From contig CAWEKO010000003.1 of NCBI GenBank assembly GCA_963809715.1, positions 682,001 to 746,000 on the forward strand: a DNA stretch of 64,000 nucleotides. The letters are read 5' to 3'. The stretch is from Bog-473 sp963809715. Lineage in GTDB: Bacteria; Actinomycetota; Acidimicrobiia; Acidimicrobiales; RAAP-2. The translations under genes and the position numbers were made by a program. This document shows positions 8,702 through 16,477 of this stretch, one piece after another. The notes below the pieces were generated by a model. It saw only the letters and a program-made list of their open reading frames with translations. It searched no databases and was not told the DNA's origin. Each line of letters starts with the position of its first letter. Within the stretch, counting starts at the first letter, position 1.

Positions 8702-10252
8702 GTGCCCTCTTATTACCTGACTACGCCCATCTATTACGTCAACGACGCGCCGCACGTGGGCAACGCGTACACCACGGTGAACGCTGATGCGCTGGCCCGG
8801 TGGCACCGCCTGCTCGGCGACGACGTGTGGTTCATGACGGGCACCGACGAGCATGGCGCCAAGATCGTCGAGGCGGCGGAGGCGAACGGGACGACCCCGA
8901 AGGAGTGGACGGACCGCACGTCGACCCGCTTCGTGGAGGCCTGGGACCGGCTCGACATCGACTACGACGACTTCATCCGCACCACCGAGCCGCGGCACTA
9001 CGAGGTGGTACAGCAGTTTCTGCAGCGCATCTACGACAACGGCTTCATCGAGCTCGGGTCCTACTCGGGGCTCTACTGCGTCTCGTGCGAGGACTACTAC
9101 ACCGAGGACCAGCTCGTGGACGGCAAGTGCCCGGTGCACGGCCGCCCCATCGTGGAGATGCAGGAGGACAACTACTTCTTCAAACTGAGCGCGTTCGAAG
9201 AGCGGCTGCTCGACTACTACGACCGCCACCCCGATTTCGTGCGCCCCATTTCCAAGCGGAACGAGGCACTCGGCTTCATCCGCGGCGGCCTGCTCGATGT
9301 CTCCATCACCCGGACCTCCTTCTCGTGGGGTGTGCCGGTGCCCTGGGACAGCGGTCACGTGTTCTACGTCTGGTACGACGCGCTGATCAACTACCTCACG
9401 GTGGCCGGGTACGGCGGTGATGCAGCCACATTCGAGGCCCGTTGGGGCGCGGCCCACCACCTGATCGGCAAGGACATTTTGAAATTCCACTGCGTCTGGT
9501 GGCCCGCTATGTGCATGGCAGCCGGCATCGAGCCGCCGGCCGAGATCTTCGTCCACGGCTACCTGCTGATGGGCGGCCAGAAGCTCGGCAAGACGCTTAT
9601 CGCGTCGGGGTTGGCCGGCGGCGAAGGCGCCGCCCCGCTCAAGATCACCGACGTGTCACCGCTGGCCCTGGCCGAAGACTTCGGCGTCGACCCCCTGCGC
9701 TACCACCTTCTGCGCGACGTGGCCCTCGGCGGGGACGGTGACTTCTCGTACGAGGGCATCGTCGCCCGTTACAACGCGGACCTGGCCAACAACCTCGGCA
9801 ACCTGGTCTCGCGGGTGACGACGGTCGTCCATTCGAAGTGCGGCGGGGTCGGTCCTGCACCGGACCCGGGGAGCGAGCTGGCGACGGAGGCGACCAGGGT
9901 CCTCGGGGCAGTGACGGCCGCCTGGGAGCGCTGGGCGCCCCACGAGGCGCTCGAGGAGACCTGGCGCCTGATCGGTGCGACCAACGCCCGCCTGGAGGCC
10001 GTCGAGCCCTGGAAGATGGATCCCGGTCCCGAGGTCGACGCGGTGCTGGGAGATGCCCTCGAAGCGCTGCGCATCGTCGCCGTCCTCTGTTGGCCCGCCA
10101 TGCCGTCGACGGCGGCGGAGATCTGGCGGCGGATCGGCGCCCCCGGCGACCCGGCCTCGGCCCGGCTGCCGCTCGGGGCCGCCTGGGGCGGCTACCCCGG
10201 TGGCGTGGCGGTGATCAAGGGCGACCCGTTGTTCCCGCGGCGGAAGGCCTGA
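8702..10252 (+). CDS. metG: Methionyl-tRNA synthetase with degenerate KMSKS loop
   Basis: Charges tRNA-Met with methionine; class I synthetase. The 516-residue protein begins with the HIGH-type motif PHVGNAY near residue 18, then GTDEHG. A zinc knuckle (YCVSCEDYY...KCPVHG) and the WYDALINYL and KDILKFHCVWWPAM segments follow. The anticodon-binding helical domain starts near residue 370. Oddity: the KMSKS loop, usually KMSKS or KMSKT, reads GQKLGKTLIASG and is followed by a longer loop before DFGVDPLRYHLLRD. It lacks the C-terminal tRNA-binding domain, as many actinobacterial forms do. The stop overlaps the tatD ATG by one base. Confidence 0.95.
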   Translation: MPSYYLTTPIYYVNDAPHVGNAYTTVNADALARWHRLLGDDVWFMTGTDEHGAKIVEAAEANGTTPKEWTDRTSTRFVEAWDRLDIDYDDFIRTTEPRHYEVVQQFLQRIYDNGFIELGSYSGLYCVSCEDYYTEDQLVDGKCPVHGRPIVEMQEDNYFFKLSAFEERLLDYYDRHPDFVRPISKRNEALGFIRGGLLDVSITRTSFSWGVPVPWDSGHVFYVWYDALINYLTVAGYGGDAATFEARWGAAHHLIGKDILKFHCVWWPAMCMAAGIEPPAEIFVHGYLLMGGQKLGKTLIASGLAGGEGAAPLKITDVSPLALAEDFGVDPLRYHLLRDVALGGDGDFSYEGIVARYNADLANNLGNLVSRVTTVVHSKCGGVGPAPDPGSELATEATRVLGAVTAAWERWAPHEALEETWRLIGATNARLEAVEPWKMDPGPEVDAVLGDALEALRIVAVLCWPAMPSTAAEIWRRIGAPGDPASARLPLGAAWGGYPGGVAVIKGDPLFPRRKA

Positions 10253-11058
10253 TGACGGGTTGGTTCGACTCGCACTGCCACGTGCAGGAGGAGTTCCGGG
10301 AGGGCGAAGACGGTGGCGAGCTCGACCCCGTCCTGGACCGGGCCCGGGCGGCCGGAGTCGAACGACTGGTCTGCATCGGTACCGGGGTGACGACGTCGTC
10401 CCAGGCCGTGGCCGTGGCCCGGGCGAGCGCCGGCGGGGCCGCACCGAGGGCGTGGGCCTCGGTCGGGCTCCATCCCCACGAGGCGTCCGCGGGAGTGGAC
10501 GGGGTGGCGGCGCTGCTCGCGCGCGAGCTCGCCGTCGGCGACGGTGCTGTCGTCGCGGTGGGCGAGTGCGGTCTGGACTACTACTACGAACACTCGCCGC
10601 GTGACGCGCAACGTGCGGTGTTCGCCGCGCAGATTGCACTGGCTCACCATCACAATCTGACGCTCGTGATCCACGCGCGCGACGCGTGGACGGATCTCTT
10701 CGACGTTCTCGCCGCCGAAGGCGTGCCGACTCGCACCGTGCTGCACTGCTTCACCGGAGGAGTCGACGAGGTCGAACGTTGCCTCGCGGCGGGCATGTTC
10801 GTGTCGTTCAGCGGCATCGTCACGTTCAAGAACGCGGCCGACGTCCGCGCCGCCGCGGCGCGGTGCCCACTCGACCGACTGCTCGTGGAAACGGACAGCC
10901 CGTTCCTCGCGCCGGTGCCGCACCGAGGCCGAACCAACGAGCCCTCGTATCTTCCCTACGTCGGCGAAGCGATTGCTGCCGTGAAGGGCTGCACCCCGCA
11001 TGTGGTGATGGAACGGTCGGCCGCCGCGGCCGCATTCGCGTTTTCCACAGGTTCCTAA
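10252..11058 (+). CDS. tatD: TatD-family metal-dependent deoxyribonuclease
   Basis: TIM-barrel metallohydrolase of the TatD family (3'-5' exonuclease/DNase, also linked to D-aminoacyl-tRNA quality control). Metal-ligand motifs are in order: FDSHCHV at residues 4-10, VGECGLDYYYEHSPRDAQ near 100-120, VIHARDA near 140, HCFTGG near 165, and LLVETDSPFLAP near 213. The 268 residues match the family. The ATG overlaps the metG stop (TGATG), so both come from one transcript. In actinobacteria tatD usually precedes an rpf/RlpA-type wall gene, rsmA and ispE, and that order holds here. Confidence 0.95.
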   Translation: MTGWFDSHCHVQEEFREGEDGGELDPVLDRARAAGVERLVCIGTGVTTSSQAVAVARASAGGAAPRAWASVGLHPHEASAGVDGVAALLARELAVGDGAVVAVGECGLDYYYEHSPRDAQRAVFAAQIALAHHHNLTLVIHARDAWTDLFDVLAAEGVPTRTVLHCFTGGVDEVERCLAAGMFVSFSGIVTFKNAADVRAAAARCPLDRLLVETDSPFLAPVPHRGRTNEPSYLPYVGEAIAAVKGCTPHVVMERSAAAAAFAFSTGS

Positions 11059-11317
11059 TCACACCCCGTTCGGCAAAATTCGAGAACCTTGTGACCTGCA
11101 TGTTTAGGTGGTCAGTTCGGCGAAAACTGGTGCTGAACAGGAGATTCACATAAATATCGCGAGACTTCTCGTATCTGACCTGGGGAAATAAGACTTTAAA
11201 ACGCTCTTCCCCAATTTCGATTTGCGTGGGCTGGGACCTTCTCCTAGTTTTTCCCGAAACCCCCCCGCCCCCGTGAGTCGGCGCGGGTGCACTGTGTCCC
11301 CTTAGAAGGGTGGAGCC
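11059..11317. other. AT-rich gene-free stretch between tatD and the RlpA-like gene
   Basis: About 260 bases, visibly richer in A+T than anything around it, especially 11080-11250, with runs such as AAATAAGACTTTAAAA. A perfect small inverted repeat, CGAGA-CT-TCTCG, lies at about 11159-11170. I see no gene on either strand. In actinobacteria genes for secreted wall hydrolases often have long regulatory leaders, so this is a plausible promoter or leader region. I could not match it to the c-di-AMP (ydaO) riboswitch core. Confidence 0.5.
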
Positions 11318-11942
11318 CTGCGGAACCAGAGCACTGGGGGGAGGCGTCTCGGCGTCGCAGCTGTGCTGTGCGGCGTGCTTTTCGGACTGCCTCTCCTCCT
11401 GCTGCACAACGAAACGGCCCACGCGTCGCGCGCGCGGACGGCGGCACCTGTCGTGCACTCGATGCACAAGGTGTCCCCGGCCCGGCACCTCGACGGCGTG
11501 GACCTGAAGTCGCGTCTGGTGGCGTACCAACACGCAACGACCGCGACCACGACGACCACGGTCGCGCCGAGCACCACGACGACGGCACCGCCGACGACGA
11601 CGACAAGCGCGCCACTGCCGCCGCCGACAACGACAACGACGACCACCACCACCACCACCGCCGCCCCCGACAACCACGACGACGCATCCGCGGCCGACGA
11701 ACTCAGAAGTGGGCGAGGCGACGTGGTACTCAGCGGCACCCGCCGGCTACTGCGCCAGTCCGACTCTGCCGTTCGGGACGGTGCTGACGGTGACGAACCA
11801 CGCCACCGGCGCGTCAACCTCGTGCACGGTCGACGACCGCGAAGACTCGGGGTACCCGCGGGTGGTCGACCTGTCGCCCGAAGGCTTCGGGCAGATCGCC
11901 TCGCTGGGCCAGGGAGTGGCGGAGGTCACAATCTCCTGGTGA
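11318..11942 (+). pseudogene. RlpA-like (double-psi beta-barrel) secreted wall protein, frameshift in its Thr-rich linker
   Basis: Probable exported peptidoglycan-associated protein. The first part is a signal peptide (VLCGVLFGLPLLLL, then THASRA-like mature start) and a Thr/Pro linker. The last 78 residues, in another frame, are a RlpA-like double-psi beta-barrel beginning VGEATWYSAAPAGYCAS and containing SCTVDDREDSGYPRVVDLSP. The frame must move by one base within the (ACC)n run at about 11640-11680, where both frames read as Thr/Pro. The start is uncertain: CTG 11318 gives a complete signal peptide, GTG 11363 cuts into its hydrophobic core. The stop overlaps the rsmA start (GTGA). It takes the place of rpfB in the usual tatD-rpfB-rsmA-ispE order. 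It could be a sequencing error or a real slippage switch. Confidence 0.75.
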
Positions 11943-12760
11943 CCCATTCCGGTGCCGACATCGCACACCTGCTGTCGGCGCACGGGATCCACCCGAGTCG
12001 GGCCCTCGGTCAGAACTTCGTCGCCGATCCGAACACGGTGCGGCGCATCGCCCGGCTCTCGGGCGCCGGGGCAGGGACCAACGTGCTCGAGATCGGAGCC
12101 GGCCTGGGCTCCCTGACGCTGGCCCTGGCCGAGACCGGCGCCCGCGTGGTGGCGGTCGAGACGGACCGACACGTGCTCCCGGCGCTGCGCTCGGTGGTCG
12201 AGCCGGTCGGCGTCGAGGTCGTCGAGGGAGACGCCCTGAAGCTCGATCTGGCCGGGCTCCTGGCCGAGCGGGCCCCTGGCCCCTGGAGCCTGGTCTCGAA
12301 CCTCCCCTACAACGTGGCGACCCCGCTCGTGATGCGCACCCTGACCGAGGTAGGTGCCGTGACCCATCTCCTTGTCATGGTGCAACGGGAGGTGGGGGAG
12401 CGCATGGCCGCCGAACCGGGCCACGGCGCCTACGGGTCGGTCTCGGTGCGGATCGCCTACTTCGCCCGGGCCCAGGTGGTCGGGCGGGTGCCGGCCGCGG
12501 TCTTCGTGCCCCGGCCCCGGGTGGAGTCCGTCCTGGTTCGGCTTGAGCGCCGTTTGGAGCCCGCGGTCGAGCCCGACCTGGTCTCGTACGACCGGTTGGC
12601 CGAGGTGGTGCGGGCCGGCTTCGCCCAGCGCCGCAAGATGCTCCGGCGTTCCCTGGCCGGGGTCGTCGAGCCTGAGGCCTTCGTCCGGGCCGGAGTGCGG
12701 CCCGACGCCCGGGCCGAGGAGCTCGATGTCGCGGCCTGGGGCAGGCTGGCCGCCACATGA
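11939..12760 (+). CDS. rsmA: 16S rRNA dimethyladenosine transferase RsmA (KsgA)
   Basis: Dimethylates A1518 and A1519 in helix 45 of 16S rRNA during 30S assembly. The 273-residue product has the family's N-terminal SRALGQNFVADPN, SAM motif I VLEIGAGLGSLT near residue 46, and acidic loop VVAVETDRHV. The catalytic motif IV NLPYNVATP lies near 120, and FVPRPRVESVLVRL near 190. The start is GTG 11939, overlapping the RlpA-like stop; the stop overlaps the ispE ATG. Tight coupling on both sides indicates a single transcript. Confidence 0.96.
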   Translation: MTHSGADIAHLLSAHGIHPSRALGQNFVADPNTVRRIARLSGAGAGTNVLEIGAGLGSLTLALAETGARVVAVETDRHVLPALRSVVEPVGVEVVEGDALKLDLAGLLAERAPGPWSLVSNLPYNVATPLVMRTLTEVGAVTHLLVMVQREVGERMAAEPGHGAYGSVSVRIAYFARAQVVGRVPAAVFVPRPRVESVLVRLERRLEPAVEPDLVSYDRLAEVVRAGFAQRRKMLRRSLAGVVEPEAFVRAGVRPDARAEELDVAAWGRLAAT

Positions 12761-13527
12761 CCACGCTCGTGGCGCCGGCCAAGCTCACCCTCTCGCTCGC
12801 GGTCACCGGCGTGCGCGCCGACGGGTTTCACGAGCTCGATGCCGAAATGGTGACGCTCGATCTGTCCGACGTGCTCGAGATCGACGAGACAGGAACAGGG
12901 CTGGTGGTGGACCCTGCCCCGGGCACCCGGGCGTCCGACCTCCCGGCATCCTCGAACAATCTGGTCACCCGGGCCCTGGCGGCCTGCGGACGGACGGCCG
13001 GTGTCCGCCTGACGAAGCGGATCCCGCTGGGCGGCGGCCTCGGCGGCGGCTCGGCCGACGCCGGCGCCATCCTCCGCTGGGCCGGGTGCCACGACCTGGA
13101 ACTGGCGGCGTCGATCGGCGCCGACGTGCCGTTCTGTCTGGTCGGGGGCCGGGCCCGGGTCGAGGGCATCGGCGAGCGGGTGACACCGCTCGCGCCCGTG
13201 GATCGCCGCTACCTGCTGCTCCTGCCTCCGTTCGGAGTGGACACGGCGTCGGTCTTTCGGGCTTGGGATGGCGGTCAGCGGGCGGAGGGGGCCAACGCCC
13301 TCACCGCGGCAGCGCTGGCCGTCGAGCCGCGGCTGGCCGCCTGGCGGGATGCGTTGGGCGACCTGTCGGGTCAGGTGCCGACGCTGGCCGGAAGCGGGTC
13401 GACCTGGTTCGTCGAGGACGGTCCGTTCGCCGCGGGCACCGCGGATCAGCCGCTGCTCGAGCTCGAAGGTGTCACGGGCAGGCTCGTGCGCGCCCACACG
13501 GTGCCGGCGGGGTGGCCTGGTGCCTGA
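12757..13527 (+). CDS. ispE: 4-diphosphocytidyl-2-C-methyl-D-erythritol kinase
   Basis: GHMP kinase of the non-mevalonate isoprenoid pathway, phosphorylating CDP-methylerythritol. The substrate motif APAKLTLSLAV lies at residues 6-16. The ATP-binding glycine-rich loop PLGGGLGGGSADAG is near 91, and the third GHMP motif LAGSGSTWFVED near 210. At 256 residues it is slightly short for the family, mainly in the C-terminal half. The ATGA overlap with rsmA shows coupling, as in most actinobacteria. Confidence 0.94.
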   Translation: MTTLVAPAKLTLSLAVTGVRADGFHELDAEMVTLDLSDVLEIDETGTGLVVDPAPGTRASDLPASSNNLVTRALAACGRTAGVRLTKRIPLGGGLGGGSADAGAILRWAGCHDLELAASIGADVPFCLVGGRARVEGIGERVTPLAPVDRRYLLLLPPFGVDTASVFRAWDGGQRAEGANALTAAALAVEPRLAAWRDALGDLSGQVPTLAGSGSTWFVEDGPFAAGTADQPLLELEGVTGRLVRAHTVPAGWPGA

Positions 13528-13555
13528 GGGAAGGTGCTGACCGAGACGGGTGGGA

Positions 13556-13654
13556 CTACTTGCCGGCCCGGCGTTGCCAGCGGGTGGCCTTCAGCATCTT
13601 CTTGTGCTTCTTCTTGCGCATCCGCTTGCGGCGCTTCTTGATCAGTGATCCCAT
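13556..13654 (-). CDS. Ribosomal protein bS22-like (AURKAIP1/COX24 domain), 32 aa
   Basis: A tiny, extremely basic protein from ATG 13654: MGSLIKKRRKRMRKKKHKKM, then LKATRWQRRAGK. This is the actinobacterial bS22/'AURKAIP1/COX24 domain-containing' signature (GSxIKKRRKRMxKKKH-K), a 30S subunit protein. Longer in-frame readings upstream add non-homologous sequence and are rejected. A TAGCCT box lies ten bases before the ATG on the minus strand, divergent from the VOC gene. It is confident despite its size because the motif covers nearly the whole protein. Confidence 0.85.
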   Translation of the reverse strand: MGSLIKKRRKRMRKKKHKKMLKATRWQRRAGK

Positions 13655-13720
13655 GACGTGCGGCAGGCTAGCGGTCCACGGGCCCGACGGCCAGATCGCC
13701 CGGGATGCCAGGAGGCCGCG

Positions 13721-14101
13721 GTGACGTTCGAGATCGTACGTCTGGACCACGTGCAGCTGGCCATGCCCCCTGGTCGGGAGGATGAGGCAGAGGCCTTCTA
13801 TTCAGGTGTGCTCGGATTCGAGCGCCTCCGCAAACCCCCGGCGCTCGCCGCCCGTGGCGGTTGTTGGTTCGCCCACGGGTCCGTGGCGCTGCATCTGGGC
13901 GTGGAGGAGGATTTCCGGGCCGCCCGCAAGGCCCATCCCGCCCTCGCAGTCGACGACCTGGCGGCGCTCGAGGCGGCCCTGCGGGCCGCCGGTGTCGAGG
14001 TCCGGCCCAATGGCGATCGGCCCTCGGGCACCGGGTCCTATGCCGACGACCCGTTCGGCAACCGCCTCGAGTTCATGGCGGCAGGCAGCGAGGATCCGTG
14101 A
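13721..14101 (+). CDS. VOC (glyoxalase/bleomycin-resistance/dioxygenase) superfamily protein
   Basis: A 126-residue single-domain vicinal oxygen chelate protein. It opens with the metal-strand signature IVRLDHVQLAMPPG, has FYSGVLGFERLRKP, GSVALHLGVEEDFR and the family-typical DDPFGNRLEFM near the C-terminus. Such proteins may be lyases, dioxygenases or resistance proteins, and the substrate cannot be read here. GTG 13721 is preceded by AGGAGG at a good ribosome-binding distance, which decides the start. Two strong inverted repeats follow the stop. Confidence 0.85.
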   Translation: MTFEIVRLDHVQLAMPPGREDEAEAFYSGVLGFERLRKPPALAARGGCWFAHGSVALHLGVEEDFRAARKAHPALAVDDLAALEAALRAAGVEVRPNGDRPSGTGSYADDPFGNRLEFMAAGSEDP

Positions 14102-14131
14102 GCGCGGGCCGTCCCGGCTGAAGAGGGGGAG

Positions 14132-14170
14132 GTGCCGACGGGAGCGGAGGCGGACCGCCCCCGTCGGCAC
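14132..14170. terminator. Long perfect inverted repeat after the VOC gene
   Basis: GTGCCGACGGG at 14132-14142 and its exact complement at 14160-14170 form an 11-bp stem with a 17-base loop. It lies in the convergent gap between the VOC gene and the sensor-kinase gene, so it could stop transcription from either side. There is no clear U tract. Confidence 0.5.
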
Positions 14171-14172
14171 TA

Positions 14173-14207
14173 CCGGTGGCCGAGTTGCGGACTCAAAGGG
14201 CCACCGG
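14173..14207. terminator. Second inverted repeat in the same convergent gap
   Basis: CCGGTGGCC at 14173-14181 pairs perfectly with GGCCACCGG at 14199-14207. It lies two bases after the first hairpin. The rest of the gap to 14304 holds nothing recognisable. Confidence 0.45.
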
Positions 14208-14304
14208 GGGGTTGCTTGCTGCAGTGTGCTCCACCCGCCTGTGGGTCAGGTTGGGAATGCATAAGAAATCCTTATGGCCTGCCGCGTGGAACGAACACGC
14301 GGGT

Positions 14305-15651
14305 TCAGCCCAGAGGAACCTCGGCGTCGGCCGGAGCGGGCACGGTTGGGAGGCGCATGGTCATGCGGGCCCCGCCCGCCGGGTCGTTCTCCGCCGTGAC
14401 CGTGCCTCCCTCCGCCTTGACCACCTGGGCCACGATGGCCAGACCCAGGCCCGACCCGGGCAAGCCGCGCGCCGCCGGCGAGCGATAGAAGCGGTCGAAG
14501 ATCCGCGGCAGGTCGTCCTCGGCGATGCCGGGGCCGCGGTCGCGCACGACGACGGTGCCGGCGGCACACTCGACGCTCACGGGCTGGCCCGGCGGGCTCC
14601 ATTTGCGAGCGTTGTCGAGCAGGTTGCCGACGGCCCGCGCAAGCCGGTCGGCGTGCGCGTCGACCCAGCAGGGCTCCGCCTCGAACTCGAAGGACACGTC
14701 GTCCGCTCGCCCGTGCGTGTTGGCGACCACGACGGCGTCGCCCACCAACAGGTCCAGGCGCAGCGGCTCGGCTGGTGCGGGAGTCTGGTCGCCCCGGGCC
14801 AGCTCGGCCAGGTCGCCGACGATGTCGGTCAGCTCCTGGAGCTGGACCAGGACGTCATCGACCAGGACCGAGCGATCCTCGTCGCTCAGCTCGTCGACCC
14901 GGCGGATCACCTCGAGATTGGTGCGCAACGAGGTCAGAGGGGTGCGCAGCTCGTGGGAGGCGTCGAGCACCAGCCGGCTCTGGGCGCGGCGGGACGACTC
15001 GAGCGCCTCGAGGAGCCGATTGAAGGTCCGGCGCAGGCGACCGAGCTCGTCGGACCCGCCCGGAGACAGGCGTCGGGTGACGTCGGTGGTCTCGGCCAGG
15101 TCCTCCACCGTGTCGGTCAGCGAGTTCAGCGGCACCAGCGCGGTGCGAGCCACGAGGTAGCCGAGGACCACGGCCAGGACGACGCCGCTTACGGCGACGG
15201 CGCCGAGAAAGAGGGCCAGCTTCTTCAGCTCGGATCCGGCATTGAGCAGCGTGGCGATCTGGAGGGCGCCCCCGTCGACCAGGGTGCCCGACTGCACGGG
15301 CGTGTTCACCGGCAGGTGTTCGACGAGCTCGCGCATCTCGTTCCCGTCGACATTGACGGTTGTGAAGAAGGACGGGGCCAGTCCCACCGACACCAGGCGC
15401 ACCTGCCCGGTCACGGGCAGACCGCCGCCGGAGACCACGGCGCCACCGGTGTCGATGACCTGCCCCAAGGTGGCGGTGGTCGACCCGATCTCCTGGCCGG
15501 CGACGATCTTCTGGGCCGCCGTGGTGAGCGAGTTGTCCGCCGCGTTGAGGAGCGTGTTGCGGGCGACGACGAATGCCGCGCTGCACGAGGCCACCACCGC
15601 CACCACCACCGCGGCCGTGGTGGCGAGGACGAGGCGGCTGCGGAAGGTCAT
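14305..15651 (-). CDS. HAMP-containing sensor histidine kinase (MprB-like)
   Basis: Membrane sensor of a two-component system. The 448-residue product has a first membrane segment at about 8-28, then an extracytoplasmic domain of about 130 residues. A second membrane segment follows near 165-190, then a HAMP linker. The HisKA box has the phospho-accepting His in DASHELRTPLTSLR. The HATPase_c domain carries N-box NLLDNARKWS, G1 DRGPGIAEDD and G2 GSGLGLAI. The ATG at 15651 overlaps the stop of the response regulator (ATGA), so both are co-translated. The arrangement resembles mycobacterial mprAB (envelope stress); the signal sensed is not evident. Confidence 0.93.
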   Translation of the reverse strand: MTFRSRLVLATTAAVVVAVVASCSAAFVVARNTLLNAADNSLTTAAQKIVAGQEIGSTTATLGQVIDTGGAVVSGGGLPVTGQVRLVSVGLAPSFFTTVNVDGNEMRELVEHLPVNTPVQSGTLVDGGALQIATLLNAGSELKKLALFLGAVAVSGVVLAVVLGYLVARTALVPLNSLTDTVEDLAETTDVTRRLSPGGSDELGRLRRTFNRLLEALESSRRAQSRLVLDASHELRTPLTSLRTNLEVIRRVDELSDEDRSVLVDDVLVQLQELTDIVGDLAELARGDQTPAPAEPLRLDLLVGDAVVVANTHGRADDVSFEFEAEPCWVDAHADRLARAVGNLLDNARKWSPPGQPVSVECAAGTVVVRDRGPGIAEDDLPRIFDRFYRSPAARGLPGSGLGLAIVAQVVKAEGGTVTAENDPAGGARMTMRLPTVPAPADAEVPLG

Positions 15652-16319
15652 GTCTCCCGCAGCACGTAGCCCACGCCGCGCACCGTCTGGATGCACCGCG
15701 GCTCGCCGCCCTCTTCGAGCTTGCGCCGCAGGTACCCGACATAGACCGCGAGCGAGTTGGTGCCCGAGTCGAAGTCGAAGCCCCAGACCCGGTTCAACAA
15801 GACCTCGCGGGTGAGGACCTGCCGGGGGTGGCGCAGAAACATCTCGAGCAGGTCGAACTCAATGCGGGTGAGGGTGAAGCCGCGGTCGCCGCGCTGGCCC
15901 TCCCGCGTGGAGAGGTTGAGTACGAGGTCGCCCACGCGAATGAGCCCACCCTCCCCCTCGAAGCGCCGGCGGAGCAGCGCCCGCAGGCGGGCCAGCAGCT
16001 CGGCCAGCGCGAAGGGCTTCACCAGATAGTCGTCCGCACCGGCGTCGAGGCCCTGCACCCGGTCGTCGATGGCATCGCGGGCGGTCAGGATCAGTACCGG
16101 GGTGTCGTCGCCGGCGCTGCGCATGCGGCGGCAGACGGTGAGGCCGTCGATGTCGGGCAGCCCCAGGTCGAGGACGAGGGCGTCGGGCGGTGCCTGGGCC
16201 AACGATTCGAGGGCCTCGCCTCCCGTCGGCACGGTGACCACGTCGTAGCCCTCCAGGCGCAGCGCACGGTCGATGGACCGTCGCACCGCCTGATCGTCGT
16301 CGACCACCAGGATGCGCAC
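15648..16319 (-). CDS. OmpR/PhoB-family response regulator (MprA-like)
   Basis: DNA-binding partner of the kinase downstream. The receiver domain (1-120) has the acidic pocket VVDDDQ, the phospho-acceptor Asp in ALVLDLGLPD near residue 51, and Lys in YLVKPF near 101. The C-terminal winged helix (about 130-223) contains LTRIEFDLLEMFLRHPRQVLTRE and the recognition region VYVGYLRRKLE. The GTG start at 16319 is supported by TAGGTT six bases upstream, so the operon mRNA is probably leaderless. Confidence 0.94.
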   Translation of the reverse strand: MRILVVDDDQAVRRSIDRALRLEGYDVVTVPTGGEALESLAQAPPDALVLDLGLPDIDGLTVCRRMRSAGDDTPVLILTARDAIDDRVQGLDAGADDYLVKPFALAELLARLRALLRRRFEGEGGLIRVGDLVLNLSTREGQRGDRGFTLTRIEFDLLEMFLRHPRQVLTREVLLNRVWGFDFDSGTNSLAVYVGYLRRKLEEGGEPRCIQTVRGVGYVLRET

Positions 16320-16325
16320 GACGTG

Positions 16326-16331
16326 AACCTA
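16326..16331 (-). promoter_or_regulatory. Leaderless -10 box for the two-component operon
   Basis: TAGGTT on the minus strand, six bases before GTG 16319. Confidence 0.55.
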
Positions 16332-16402
16332 CCGCCGCGCCCTGGTCGTGGACGGGCGGAGCGGCTGTCTAACCTCTAGTCGGCGACCGCCCGGTCGACC
16401 CA

Positions 16403-16475
16403 TCCGGGGTAGTTCAATCGGCAGAACGTCGGCCTTTGGAGCCGGATGTTGGAGGTTCGAGCCCTCCCCCCGGAG
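16403..16475 (+). tRNA. tRNA-Gln (anticodon TTG)
   Basis: A 73-base cloverleaf. The acceptor stem TCCGGGG pairs with CCCCGGA at 16468-16474, with discriminator G. The D stem is GTTC/GAAC. The anticodon stem TCGGC/GCCGG carries the loop CTTTGGA with TTG at 16436-16438. The T arm is GGAGG-TTCGAGC-CCTCC. CCA is not encoded. It ends two bases before the stop of the opposing membrane-protein gene. Confidence 0.95.
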
Positions 16476-16477
16476 CC

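Noticed and set aside
11059..11317. ydaO (c-di-AMP) riboswitch upstream of the RlpA-like gene
   Set aside because: The conserved core elements of that riboswitch are not visible, only AT-rich sequence.
11640..11670. (ACC)n run as a possible CRISPR or tandem-repeat array
   Set aside because: It is a simple Thr-codon repeat in a linker; there are no spacers or repeat units of CRISPR length anywhere in the window.
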